A DNA stretch of 64,000 nt, taken from Deltaproteobacteria bacterium. Its GTDB lineage: Bacteria > Desulfobacterota_D > UBA1144 > Nemesobacterales > UBA2774. Position numbers and translations under genes: made by a program. Numbering within the stretch: position 1 is the first letter of the stretch; the number at the start of each line of letters is the position of its first letter. The stretch covers positions 1 through 64,000 of the forward strand of contig JAJCZS010000022.1 of NCBI GenBank assembly GCA_029262275.1, in the 5' to 3' direction. Positions 53,357 to 61,375 of this stretch are shown piece by piece. The notes under the pieces are model-generated. The model was not told the DNA's origin, ran no database searches, and saw nothing but the letters and a program-made list of their open reading frames with translations.

Positions 53357-54073
53357 CTACGCTGTGGACTCCTTTGGCTTGGGCTTGGATATATGAAGCC
53401 CAACCAATCTAGCGACCATTATTGTCAGGTATAGCTGCCCAGTCATAGCTTCTAATGATGCAAGTGAGCGGGCTTGATTCGTTATTGCCTCTATATTTCC
53501 ATATCCTACAGTTGTCAGAGTTACATAGCTGAAAAAGAGAAAATCAGGTCCGTCTTGAAGAGCTCTCCCGTCAGTATCTACAAATGAACCAGGGTATAGG
53601 GATTCAACAATATAATACAGAGTAGCCCACGTAAGCCCTATTAGAATATAGACGCATATTGATGCGGATAATATCTCAGTTGTAACTTCTCGGCTTTTAA
53701 TTATGTGCACAAATATTCTGTAAGTAGTGTATGCAAAAAGAAGAAATGCAAAGACTATTTCATCTTTGACCAAACTGGAGGTGTCAATTGGGATTAGCGG
53801 GAACTTGAGTAATAAAAGCAGAAACCATGGCGCTGCCAGGACTAGAGCCATGATTGTATGGCTCCTCTTGTCGCCCACTGCTATAACAGACATTATCATA
53901 ACAATGGTTGTAAAGAGGCTCAATAATATCTGGCCGCCCATATCTCCTTGCACATAGGGGTATGCTATAATCAAGAGAAGGAGAGATTTGGCTAGATATA
54001 CGAATCTCCTTTTTCTAATGCGATCTAGTATTTTTGAAAATGTGCTCTCACTCAGATTTTGCTCTGTAGTCAT
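53357..54073 (-). CDS. Two-domain potassium ion channel
   Basis: 238 aa from ATG 54073, chosen because GGAGG lies just upstream; the TTG at 54085 lies inside that site. About four or five hydrophobic helices precede the pore: the selectivity filter TTVGYGN (in LFFSYVTLTTVGYGNIEA) is near residue 190, followed by helix LTIMVARLVGLHI. There are few basic residues in the fourth helix, so voltage sensing is doubtful. Inner-membrane K+ channel. Confidence 0.88.
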   Translation of the reverse strand: MTTEQNLSESTFSKILDRIRKRRFVYLAKSLLLLIIAYPYVQGDMGGQILLSLFTTIVMIMSVIAVGDKRSHTIMALVLAAPWFLLLLLKFPLIPIDTSSLVKDEIVFAFLLFAYTTYRIFVHIIKSREVTTEILSASICVYILIGLTWATLYYIVESLYPGSFVDTDGRALQDGPDFLFFSYVTLTTVGYGNIEAITNQARSLASLEAMTGQLYLTIMVARLVGLHISKPKPKESTA

Positions 54074-54251
54074 AATATCCTCCAAGTCTTTCTATTCTTA
54101 GTGGTAAATATAACAATATTCCACAAAACTATGTAGCTTTGTATAATTAAGATAAGATTCTTAGCTGCTAATTAATATAAAAAATTGTAATTTTGAAGCT
54201 TCTTAGGCATAAATATATATATTGTCTATTACTGATTTAAGAGGAATATGA

Positions 54252-54653
54252 ATGAATAGTTATAAACTGGTTTCGTGTGTTGTTGTAATTTTAGTGCTGC
54301 TCTCCCTTGGCTGTTCCGCTGATAAAAGTGAACAAGGTGTTGGGCATGGCGAGAGTCTTGAGTCTGCAGATAATGCAGGAGCTGTAGTTTCATCAGATAA
54401 TGGTGTTGAGCTGTGCGGCGGTTTGCAGGGGCTTCAATGCAGTGAAGGGCAGTTCTGTGATATGCCTGCTGGACAGTGTCAGGTTGCTGATTCCCAGGGC
54501 AACTGTGTATATCAGCCCCAAGTTTGCACAAGGGAATACAGACCGGTTTGCGGATGCGACGGCGTGACCTACGGTAATGATTGTGGTCGTATAAGCGCTG
54601 GGGTTTCCAAGGATTATGATGGTAAGTGCAAAGATGGAACTGTAGGGTATTAG
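54252..54653 (+). CDS. Kazal-type protease-inhibitor-like lipoprotein
   Basis: 133 aa with lipobox LSLGCSADK (Cys at about residue 20), a Ser/Glu/Ala-rich linker, a Cys pair region CGGLQGLQCSEGQFCDMPAGQCQ, and a Kazal domain (about 78-125) with CVYQPQVCTREYRPVCGCDGVTYGN... of the form C-x3-6-C-x7-C-x6-Y-x3-C. Likely inhibits serine proteases at the outer membrane or surface. GAGGA precedes the ATG. Followed by a heme peroxidase gene. Confidence 0.82.
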   Translation: MNSYKLVSCVVVILVLLSLGCSADKSEQGVGHGESLESADNAGAVVSSDNGVELCGGLQGLQCSEGQFCDMPAGQCQVADSQGNCVYQPQVCTREYRPVCGCDGVTYGNDCGRISAGVSKDYDGKCKDGTVGY

Positions 54654-54751
54654 TTCGATTGAATTAATTGGTGGTATTGCAAGTTTAGTTTATAATTATT
54701 TTTAGAATTAGAGTAGCTTAACGCAAAATAATGAGTAGTGAGAAAGGGGAT

Positions 54752-56374
54752 ATGATGAAGAACTTTAATAGTATTAAATCCTTAGTATTCTTAATTTTAA
54801 TTACATTTCTAATAGCGGGTTGCCATGACGATTCAAATTCAAATGGTAACGACGTGAGATCAGTTGATGGCTCAGGCAACAATTTGCAAAACCCTTTGAT
54901 GGGTGCGACCATTACTGAGCTTATAAGATATGTATTTTCAGATTATGAAGATGGCATCTCAGAAATGCCTGAAGCAGATCTTCCAAGCGCAAGGCTAGTA
55001 AGCAATTTTGTAAATTCCCAAGAAACTCTAATTCCAAACCCACAGGGCGCCAGTGACTATATCTGGCAGTGGGGACAGTTCTTGGATCATGACATAGATT
55101 TCACAAATGGTGCAAATCCTGTTGAGCCTGCAGATATTCCAGTGCCAGCAGGAGATCCGTTCTTTGATCCTTTTGATACCGGCACTCAAGTAATCATCTT
55201 TGATAGATCAGTATATGATACATCGACTGGTGTAGGAGTTGGTAATCCTCGCCAGCAAATCAATACGATAACAACATGGATTGATGCTTCAAATGTTTAT
55301 GGTTCAGATGTGGAAAGAGCAGTAGCCCTAAGAACAAATGACGGCACCGGAAGGCTGAACACGAGTTCTGGGGATCTTCTTCCTTTTAATACCCAGGGGC
55401 TTCCAAATGACGGAGGCGATGATGATCCCTTTTTGTTCTTGGCAGGTGATTTCAGGGCCAATGAGCAGGTTGGGCTTTCTGCAATGCATACCCTTTTTGT
55501 AAGAGAGCATAACCGTTATGTAGAAGAGCTCGCTGCACAAAGACCTGGTCTGAGTGGCGATGAGCTCTACGAGCGGGGAAGACGTTTTGTAGGAGCGCTT
55601 ATTCAGGCAATCACATACAATGAGTTCTTGCCTGCCCTTATGGGCGGCGCAGCTCTCTCTCCTTATGACGGCTACAATCCAAGTGTTGATGCTTCAATAG
55701 CTAATATATTCTCCACAGCTGCATATAGGTTTGGGCACAGTATGTTAAGTCCGGAGCTTCAAAGGCTGGATCAGAATTTAAATGTTATTGCTGAGGGCAA
55801 CCTGGAGTTGAGGGATGCGTTTTTTAATCCCGAGGCCATAGTTGATGAGGGCGGGATTGATCCAATCCTAAGGGGGCTTGCAAAACAAGTTGCTCAAAGA
55901 CTTGATCCTTTCATTATAGATGATGTTCGTAATTTTCTTTTTGGTCCTCCCGGGGCTGGAGGTTTTGACCTTGCATCTCTTAACATACAAAGAGGCCGAG
56001 ACCACGGACTTCCTAGATATAATGACGTAAGGGAGCAAATGGGGCTTTCAAGAGTATCAACTTTCTCCCAAATTAGCTCTGATGCTGATATCCAGATGAG
56101 TCTTGCGGAGGCATACGGCAATGTGGATGATATTGATCTTTGGGTAGGTGGACTTTGTGAAGATCCTGTTGCCGGATCACATCTTGGTGAGCTGTTTCAA
56201 TTAATTATCAAGGTGCAATTTGAGGCTCTAAGGGACGGAGACCGGTTCTGGTATGAACGTAAGCTGGGTAATGCTGAGCTGCAAGAAGTTCTAGCTACGA
56301 GTCTCTCTGATGTAATAAAGAGAAATACCGGTATAGGCTCTGAACTTCAAGATAATGTGTTTCAAGCACAGTAA
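54752..56374 (+). CDS. Animal-type heme peroxidase, lipoprotein form
   Basis: 540 aa from ATG 54752 (ATGATG 54752/54755), chosen because AGAAAGGGG lies directly upstream; ATG 54731 lacks an RBS. Lipobox LIAGC within the first 24 residues indicates membrane anchoring, unlike its secreted paralog at 24218. Catalytic residues are intact: QWGQFLDHDIDF (distal His), MHTLFVREHNR (Arg), AAYRFGHSMLSP (proximal His) and IQRGRDHGLPRYND (Asn). Likely oxidises substrates with H2O2 in the periplasm or outside. Confidence 0.92.
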   Translation: MMKNFNSIKSLVFLILITFLIAGCHDDSNSNGNDVRSVDGSGNNLQNPLMGATITELIRYVFSDYEDGISEMPEADLPSARLVSNFVNSQETLIPNPQGASDYIWQWGQFLDHDIDFTNGANPVEPADIPVPAGDPFFDPFDTGTQVIIFDRSVYDTSTGVGVGNPRQQINTITTWIDASNVYGSDVERAVALRTNDGTGRLNTSSGDLLPFNTQGLPNDGGDDDPFLFLAGDFRANEQVGLSAMHTLFVREHNRYVEELAAQRPGLSGDELYERGRRFVGALIQAITYNEFLPALMGGAALSPYDGYNPSVDASIANIFSTAAYRFGHSMLSPELQRLDQNLNVIAEGNLELRDAFFNPEAIVDEGGIDPILRGLAKQVAQRLDPFIIDDVRNFLFGPPGAGGFDLASLNIQRGRDHGLPRYNDVREQMGLSRVSTFSQISSDADIQMSLAEAYGNVDDIDLWVGGLCEDPVAGSHLGELFQLIIKVQFEALRDGDRFWYERKLGNAELQEVLATSLSDVIKRNTGIGSELQDNVFQAQ

Positions 56375-56382
56375 ATAGAGTT

Positions 56383-56697
56383 TTACTCTGTCATAACTTC
56401 TGGCTCAGCTGGCGGCTCGTACGGAGTTCCTTCATTAGATATACACTCAACTTCACATTCAGAAAGTGTGAGTAAGTTGACCAAGGTAGTTTTCAAACAA
56501 GTGATAGGGTTCTCAGAGAACGAGACTTTATCCTGAGGCTTAATCCCTTCACATTTGGTAAGCATTTTATATGGCTTCTCCCCTATGATTACATAGTTGC
56601 CTTTAATTGCTTCTACCGTGTGCTCTCCCCAGCCTTGAGCAAATGTAGTCATTGAAAGTCCTGATAGGATTAGCAGTGCTGTAATGAATATTTTCAA
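56383..56697 (-). CDS. Small exported protein, Cys-containing
   Basis: 104 aa: signal peptide (1-20, ending TTFAQ), then a beta-strand-rich domain with YVIIGEKPYKMLTKCEGIKPQDKVSF and a tail with two more Cys (SECEVEC) and a Pro/Glu end. TTG start (56697) supported by GGAGG. Convergent to the heme peroxidase. Family not recognised. Confidence 0.6.
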   Translation of the reverse strand: MKIFITALLILSGLSMTTFAQGWGEHTVEAIKGNYVIIGEKPYKMLTKCEGIKPQDKVSFSENPITCLKTTLVNLLTLSECEVECISNEGTPYEPPAEPEVMTE

Positions 56698-56773
56698 TAT
56701 AATTTCCTCCAGTGTTTAATGGATACCCAGTATACTCAATGTCCACTAAGAGCTCAATTCATTTCTTAGAAGA

Positions 56774-57247
56774 TTAAGAAAGTCCGCTTGCTTGAATGCG
56801 CTCAATGAAGTTCTTAAACTCTTTCAACTCTTTTTTGTTGAATTTGCAAAGAAAATTTTCCCTTACAACCCTCTCATAGACTGGCCACATCTTTTTTCGT
56901 AACTTTCTTCCCTTCTGAGTTATTGATGCGGTTCTCCCTCGGCCGTCATTAGGGCACTGGCCTCTTTCTACGAGTCCCTCTTCTTCAAGTCTCTGGGCCA
57001 ATCTGGTTACGTTATACTTATCAAGGAGCACCCTCTTGCCAAGGTCGTTTAAACGCAGCATTCCATTCTCAACACGCTCAAGCTCCCATAATACATCGTA
57101 CCAGCTTAGAGCAGGAAACCCCTTCTTCTTTAACTCTTCTTCAACTTTTTCTATTAAACTCTGCTGCGCCTGAACAAGCCCAATCCATGTGCTTGCCTCT
57201 GTTTCGGTCCACTTTGCGTCATTGCTACTTTTGTTTCCCTTCATCAT
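56774..57247 (-). CDS. MarR-family transcriptional regulator
   Basis: 157 aa winged-helix protein: GMLRLNDLGKRVLLDKYNVTRLAQRLEEEGLVERG (helices 2-4) and DGRGRTASITQKGRKLRKKM (wing). One Cys (C-P-N-D) lies just before the wing and one near the C-terminus (NFLCKF); they might sense oxidants. GGAGGAATATG precedes the start. The divergent intergenic region holds two identical palindromes, and the same palindrome occurs at two other loci, so it likely controls them. Confidence 0.9.
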   Translation of the reverse strand: MMKGNKSSNDAKWTETEASTWIGLVQAQQSLIEKVEEELKKKGFPALSWYDVLWELERVENGMLRLNDLGKRVLLDKYNVTRLAQRLEEEGLVERGQCPNDGRGRTASITQKGRKLRKKMWPVYERVVRENFLCKFNKKELKEFKNFIERIQASGLS

Positions 57248-57279
57248 ATTCCTCCTTTTTTAAAATATAGAATAAAATC

Positions 57280-57332
57280 GTTGCAATTGCAACAAGACTG
57301 TGATATACATATTAATAGTTGCAATTGCAACT
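57280..57332. promoter_or_regulatory. Two MarR operators with face-to-face promoters
   Basis: GTTGCAATTGCAAC occurs at 57280-57293 and 57318-57331, centres 38 bp apart. Rightward: -35 TTGCAA (57281), 17 bp, TATACA (57304). Leftward: -35 TTGCAA (57330), 17 bp, TATATC (57307-57302). Each operator covers one -35 box and the start site of the other promoter. Confidence 0.75.
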
Positions 57333-57386
57333 ATAGTGGATTCAAGAAATTTAGATTTGAAAAAAACTTTTAGGAGGTAGATCAGT

Positions 57387-57719
57387 ATGAAGAGAATCAG
57401 TAGAGAAGAACTTAGGGATAAGTTGATAATACATGAGAACCTAAAGTTGGTAGAAGCACTTCCTAAGAAGTACTGGGAGCGCTCTCATATACCAGGGGCA
57501 GTTCAAATGGATTACAAAGAAGTCTTGCAAAAAGCAGATAGGCTTCTGCCTGATAGAGGAGCTCAAATAGTTGTGTATTGTGCCAGCACAGAGTGCCAAA
57601 ATTCCTCAATCGCAGTTCGTGAGCTTGAGAATCTAGGCTATACAAATGTGCATGAGTATGTCGAGGGAAAACAGCACTGGCTGGAGGCTGGACTACCTAT
57701 TACACGGAGTGCTAGTTAG
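57387..57719 (+). CDS. Cytoplasmic rhodanese-like protein
   Basis: 110 aa, a single rhodanese domain with loop CASTECQNS and active Cys near residue 68 (VVYCAST). The six-residue loop points to sulfurtransferase activity. AGGAGG upstream of the ATG (57387). First gene of a MarR-controlled pair, followed after 34 bp by a DoxX protein; likely part of thiol/sulfur or redox stress handling. Confidence 0.88.
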   Translation: MKRISREELRDKLIIHENLKLVEALPKKYWERSHIPGAVQMDYKEVLQKADRLLPDRGAQIVVYCASTECQNSSIAVRELENLGYTNVHEYVEGKQHWLEAGLPITRSAS

Positions 57720-57753
57720 GTCTTTTAAAAATAATAAGGAGGTTTAAAGAAAA

Positions 57754-58206
57754 GTGATAAACAAGATACTAAGCACTGATATTGAGGATTGGGGTGGGTT
57801 GATTGCAAGAATATTTCTGGGAGTAGTGATTCTGCCTCATGGGCTTCAAAAGTTGTTAGGCATGTTTGGTGGCTACGGATTCTCAGCTACGGTCGAATAT
57901 TTCTCGAGCACCGGCATACCAAGTGTGATCGGGATCTTAATAGTTTTGGCAGAATCCTTTGGAGCGTTATTCTTGATTCTTGGATTAATAAGCCGTATCT
58001 CTGCTGCTGGGCTAGCCATAATCATGCTTGGCGCAATTATAATGGTTCACGGACAATATGGATTTTTCATGAACTGGTTTGGCGCCCAAGCAGGTGAGGG
58101 GTTTGAATATCATTTGCTCGCTTTAGGGATTTCGCTTGTGGTGCTATTAAAAGGCGGAGGCAAATGGGCTTTGGATACTGAGGTACTCAATAAAATTGAT
58201 AGATGA
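57754..58206 (+). CDS. DoxX-family membrane protein
   Basis: 150 aa with four helices, the DoxX length, typical start LIARIFLGVVILPHGLQKLLG. GTG start at 57754 with AAGGAGG upstream. DoxX-like proteins take part in sulfur oxidation, quinone-linked or stress functions. Second gene of the MarR-controlled operon; ends before a terminator. Confidence 0.92.
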   Translation: MINKILSTDIEDWGGLIARIFLGVVILPHGLQKLLGMFGGYGFSATVEYFSSTGIPSVIGILIVLAESFGALFLILGLISRISAAGLAIIMLGAIIMVHGQYGFFMNWFGAQAGEGFEYHLLALGISLVVLLKGGGKWALDTEVLNKIDR

Positions 58207-58228
58207 CACCTAACTCTGGAAAATAAGA

Positions 58229-58264
58229 AACCTCCTTAGCTTTTAAAAACAGGCTAAGGGGGTT
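58229..58264 (+). terminator. Rho-independent terminator
   Basis: AACCTCCTTAGC pairs with GCTAAGGGGGTT with one mismatch around a loop of about 12 nt. The following tail is AT-rich but not a T-run. Confidence 0.65.
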
Positions 58265-58298
58265 ATAAAATTCTGATTTCAATCATGATCATAAAATC

Positions 58299-58955
58299 TT
58301 ATCTAAAAACATTAAGCACACTGCACGATACTTTCCCTATTATCATATCCTGATCGAAGTCGTCCCACTCTACTTGAGCCTTAGGGTAGTTCTTGTTATA
58401 GGGTACAAGGCTAAGGCCCCTTGGTTCAGAATAACACTCTCTAACTATGTTGCCTTCATGAGGAATCCTAAAAGCGTAAACACTGCCTGATACTATTTCC
58501 TTCGAATTTCTATCAATGACTGCATTGGCTCCTTTCATTAGAAGTTTTTCCATAGAGTCACCTGCTACTCTGATAACAACATTTTCATCTTTAGACAACT
58601 CCCTTGGAATTGCAACTGTCCCAACGGGATCTATGTTGGAGAAATCTAGTTTGTCGGCATTCTCAATTGAGTAGACGCTTACCTCAATTAATCCACTGTC
58701 TTCTCCGGAAACAAAATTTCTGGGAGCTATGATTGTTTTTAGCACAGCAGGTGGATTATGTCTTATAAAATCCAATGATAGATTTTCTTGATCACAAAAC
58801 TGCACAAGCTCATCGAAAAAAGAGATACTGTTGCGCTTTTTAGCATTAGCAAGTGCTCCCCTGCTTACTCCAATAGAATCAGCAACTTCATAATCGTTGC
58901 TTAAATTCTTCATGTACTTTATGGTATTTACAATGCCTGTTACTGTCTTACGCAT
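58299..58955 (-). CDS. CI-like repressor with S24 peptidase-like domain
   Basis: 218 aa from ATG 58955, chosen because GGAGGG is immediately upstream (a TTG at 58970 reads through this RBS). The N-terminal HTH (about 20-65) SDYEVADSIGVSRGALANAKK (key segment DSIGVSRGALANAKKR) is of the phage CI repressor type. The C-terminal S24 domain (about 100-218) has Ser134 in GDSMEKL but Arg172 where Lys is expected. Autocleavage is therefore doubtful. May regulate itself via the repeats at 59004-59049. Paralog of 15887-16303. Confidence 0.83.
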   Translation of the reverse strand: MRKTVTGIVNTIKYMKNLSNDYEVADSIGVSRGALANAKKRNSISFFDELVQFCDQENLSLDFIRHNPPAVLKTIIAPRNFVSGEDSGLIEVSVYSIENADKLDFSNIDPVGTVAIPRELSKDENVVIRVAGDSMEKLLMKGANAVIDRNSKEIVSGSVYAFRIPHEGNIVRECYSEPRGLSLVPYNKNYPKAQVEWDDFDQDMIIGKVSCSVLNVFR

Positions 58956-59003
58956 TTGTAATCCCTCCAATTACCAAAGATTTATTGCTAAAATCGAATA
59001 AAT

Positions 59004-59049
59004 TACACAAAATGTGAAAAAGTTACTTGTAATATGTCACAATTTGTGA
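59004..59049. promoter_or_regulatory. Candidate operator repeats for S24 repressor
   Basis: Two sites of the form CACAA-n2-TGTGA: TACACAAAATGTGA (59004-59017) and GTCACAATTTGTGA (59036-59049), 10 of 14 identical, the second with inverted arms TCACA/TGTGA (59037-59049). They lie 49-94 bp before the repressor start; autoregulation inferred. Confidence 0.5.
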
Positions 59050-59102
59050 TTTAATATGTTATGTAATTAACGTAATGTAATTATATAACACAATATGCAA
59101 TA

Positions 59103-59147
59103 TATCAAGCGAGTCTTACATCAATTGGGTCAATTGATCGCTTGATA
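59103..59147. repeat. Nested inverted repeat
   Basis: Outer arms TATCAAGCG/CGCTTGATA (59103-59111 and 59139-59147) and inner arms ATCAATTG/CAATTGAT (59120-59127 and 59131-59138) with a one-sided bulge of 8 nt. Could fold as one RNA or DNA hairpin. Confidence 0.55.
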
Positions 59148-59363
59148 GTTCATATAGATTATGCTGCTTGTATTTGGGTTGGAAGAACTCTAAGAAATTC
59201 AGCATATCCGATAATGTTTCATTTTCCCTTAAGATATTGAGGGAACGGTAGGGTTACGCTCAAAGATCTTTAATGATCTAAAAGCCAAGAGGGGGCTTCG
59301 AAATTGTTACGGTTCTTCAAACTCTGTAGAGGATTCAAAAAATACTAGAGATGGGGGTACAGA

Positions 59364-59579
59364 ATGATCGAAGATAGATTGAAAGTGTCGGGTGAGATGT
59401 TTAAAAAGATTTTATCTCATATGGATTCTCTCACAAGAAAAGAACTCTTAGAACTACAAGCTGAGAGCAAAGTGACCTCAGAGGAACAATGTTCTCCAGC
59501 ACTCTACCATGTACTTCAAGCTCTTAATGAACTTGCCAAGGTAGAGTTGGTGAATAGGGATTTAATGGATAGCTTCTAA
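59364..59579 (+). CDS. Small hypothetical helical protein
   Basis: 71 aa, two or three predicted helices (RLKVSGEMFKKILSHMD, LTRKELLELQAES, ALYHVLQALNELAKVELVNRD), no signal. GATGGGGG precedes the ATG. No recognised family. Stands alone after the S24 region. Confidence 0.5.
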   Translation: MIEDRLKVSGEMFKKILSHMDSLTRKELLELQAESKVTSEEQCSPALYHVLQALNELAKVELVNRDLMDSF

Positions 59580-59789
59580 ATCGCTATCTATTAGATAGAA
59601 TCTCTATTTGCTGATATTAGGCTTGTTCAGTGTGGATACTTATAATATTTATTCGTAGTTGTGAGAGTTTATTTGCTATTTCATAATATTTGCTCTTATA
59701 GCTTGGCATTTAGTGTGATTAATCATTATAATAAGACTAAAGCTGGTTGTGATCTTGTTGAGTTTTAATTTTTCTTAATCGGAGATATC

Positions 59790-60176
59790 ATGAAGAACTA
59801 TAGAAATACTCTATTTCTAATTATAATAGTAATCATGTCACTTACGGGTACATCTTGTAATCAGAACAATGATGATGGTCTTGAGGAGAGAATAGAGGAG
59901 ACCAAGCACTTGCAAAGCCACCGAAGAGAAATAATGGACGGCATGCTCGACGGCGGTCTTGCTACGAGAATTGAGAACCCTAATAGTCAACCCTATATAT
60001 ATGTTACAGAGCCCTTTTTTATGCTTCCATCGTCAGACCAGGCATCTTTAATGAACGTAATCTGGTATTACTATATAACTGAGGATAGAGCGGTAGATGT
60101 GGTTACGATTTATGATAACAACACTGGGGAGCAAAAAGGCACGTTTGGCACAAAAGGGCTACTAATGTCGGAGTAA
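59790..60176 (+). CDS. Hypothetical lipoprotein with repeat domain
   Basis: 128 aa with lipobox LTGTSCNQN (Cys near 23). A C-terminal domain YIYVTEPFFMLPSSDQAS...VVTIYDNNTGEQKGTFGTKGLLM is shared with the protein at 63635 (YVTAHFYTAPNVDKQA...YLYDAKSGDEVGIYDSEGLKI). CGGAG precedes the ATG. Followed after 4 nt by the SRAP gene, so probably co-transcribed. Function unknown. Confidence 0.65.
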   Translation: MKNYRNTLFLIIIVIMSLTGTSCNQNNDDGLEERIEETKHLQSHRREIMDGMLDGGLATRIENPNSQPYIYVTEPFFMLPSSDQASLMNVIWYYYITEDRAVDVVTIYDNNTGEQKGTFGTKGLLMSE

Positions 60177-60180
60177 TTGG

Positions 60181-60855
60181 ATGTGTGGTAGATTTACTAA
60201 AAAGAGCAGTAAAGAAGATCTTCGAAAACGATTTGGTTTCAATGACACCTCTGAAGACACATTATTTGAACCACGCTACAACATTGCACCTTCCCAAGAA
60301 CAACCAGTTTTAATAGTTTCTCAAGACAAGCGAATTGTTACTATGATGAAATGGGGACTTGTTCCACATTGGTCTAAGGATCCTAAAATCGGGTTTAAGA
60401 TGATAAATGCCCGCTCTGAAGGGATCCATGAAAAACCCAGCTTCAAAACCCCACTTAGAGAAAGACGGTGCCTAGTATTGGCTGATGGATTTTATGAGTG
60501 GCATAAACCTGATAAGAAAACCAAAATTCCCTACTACTTCAAACTCAAATCTAATGAGCCGTTTGCATTCGCCGGGCTGTGGGATGTCTGGGAAAAAGAT
60601 GGGCAAACCCTTAAGACTTTTACCATAATAACCACTACTCCTAACCAACTAATGGAGCCTATACATGGCCGTATGCCTGTAATATTAGAGGAGAAGGATG
60701 AAGCTAAGTGGCTTGACCCTGAAATTAGAAAGCCCAGTGATTTGATTCCGCTTTTAAAGCCCTATGCTTCAGATGAGATGGAATGTTTTAGAGTGTCTAC
60801 AATTGTTAATTCTCCAAAAAATGATGTTCCCGAGTGCCTGATCCCCGCCAGTTAG
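60181..60855 (+). CDS. SOS response-associated peptidase (SRAP / YedK)
   Basis: 224 aa, typical YedK/HMCES length. MCGRFTKKSS at the N-terminus gives Cys2 as nucleophile and Asn and Glu/His residues later (RYNIAPSQE, INARSEG, ADGFYEW, HGRMPVILE). It crosslinks to abasic sites in single-stranded DNA and protects them. Starts 4 nt after the lipoprotein stop. Confidence 0.95.
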   Translation: MCGRFTKKSSKEDLRKRFGFNDTSEDTLFEPRYNIAPSQEQPVLIVSQDKRIVTMMKWGLVPHWSKDPKIGFKMINARSEGIHEKPSFKTPLRERRCLVLADGFYEWHKPDKKTKIPYYFKLKSNEPFAFAGLWDVWEKDGQTLKTFTIITTTPNQLMEPIHGRMPVILEEKDEAKWLDPEIRKPSDLIPLLKPYASDEMECFRVSTIVNSPKNDVPECLIPAS

Positions 60856-60938
60856 GAATTTCATAATATTCTCTTTACAATTTTTGTTATACCCTTAATA
60901 CTTTCCTTATGTGCTAGTTTATACCGGAGGACCAAGGA

Positions 60939-61367
60939 ATGCTTAGAATTATAGTCATAGTAATAATTGTGGTTTTAATAGGAATTCAGTTTGTTCCTGT
61001 GAGCAAAACGAATCCGCCTGTGACAGGAGAAATTCAAGCGCCTGCAGAAGTGATGGAAATCCTTCGAACCTCATGCTATGACTGTCATTCAAATGAATCC
61101 GAATGGCCTTGGTACTCGAATGTTGCTCCAGTTTCTTGGCTTGTTATAAGTGATGTTAATGAGGCAAGAGAGCATCTAAATTTCTCGGAGTGGGATTCTT
61201 ATAGTGCTGAAGATAAGGCTGAAGACATAGAAGAGATATGGGAAGAAATAGAAGAAGGAGAAATGCCTCTTTGGTTCTATTTGCCGCTTCACCCAGAGGC
61301 GAGACTCTCAGATGCTCAAAAAGAGATTATAAGAAAATGGGTTGAGTCAGGTGGACCAGAGTCATAG
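60939..61367 (+). CDS. Cytochrome-like heme-binding protein (Haem_bd)
   Basis: 142 aa with an N-terminal hydrophobic anchor (1-20) and one c-type heme motif C46-x2-C49-H50 in SCYDCHSNESEWPWYS, followed by NVAPVSWLVISDVNEAREHLNFSEW, the Haem_bd family pattern. Heme would be attached outside the cytoplasm. GGAGGACCAAGG precedes the ATG. Convergent with the WGMS lipoprotein. Confidence 0.9.
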   Translation: MLRIIVIVIIVVLIGIQFVPVSKTNPPVTGEIQAPAEVMEILRTSCYDCHSNESEWPWYSNVAPVSWLVISDVNEAREHLNFSEWDSYSAEDKAEDIEEIWEEIEEGEMPLWFYLPLHPEARLSDAQKEIIRKWVESGGPES

Positions 61368-61375
61368 TCGATTTT

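Larger units (their letters stand above)
58956..59363. other. 408-bp intergenic region with operators and a hairpin
   Basis: Upstream of the S24 repressor and divergent from the 59364 gene. Contains CACAA-TGTG repeats (59004-59049), a nested inverted repeat (59103-59147) and AT-rich sequence (59050-59100). No ORF of convincing size. Confidence 0.5.
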
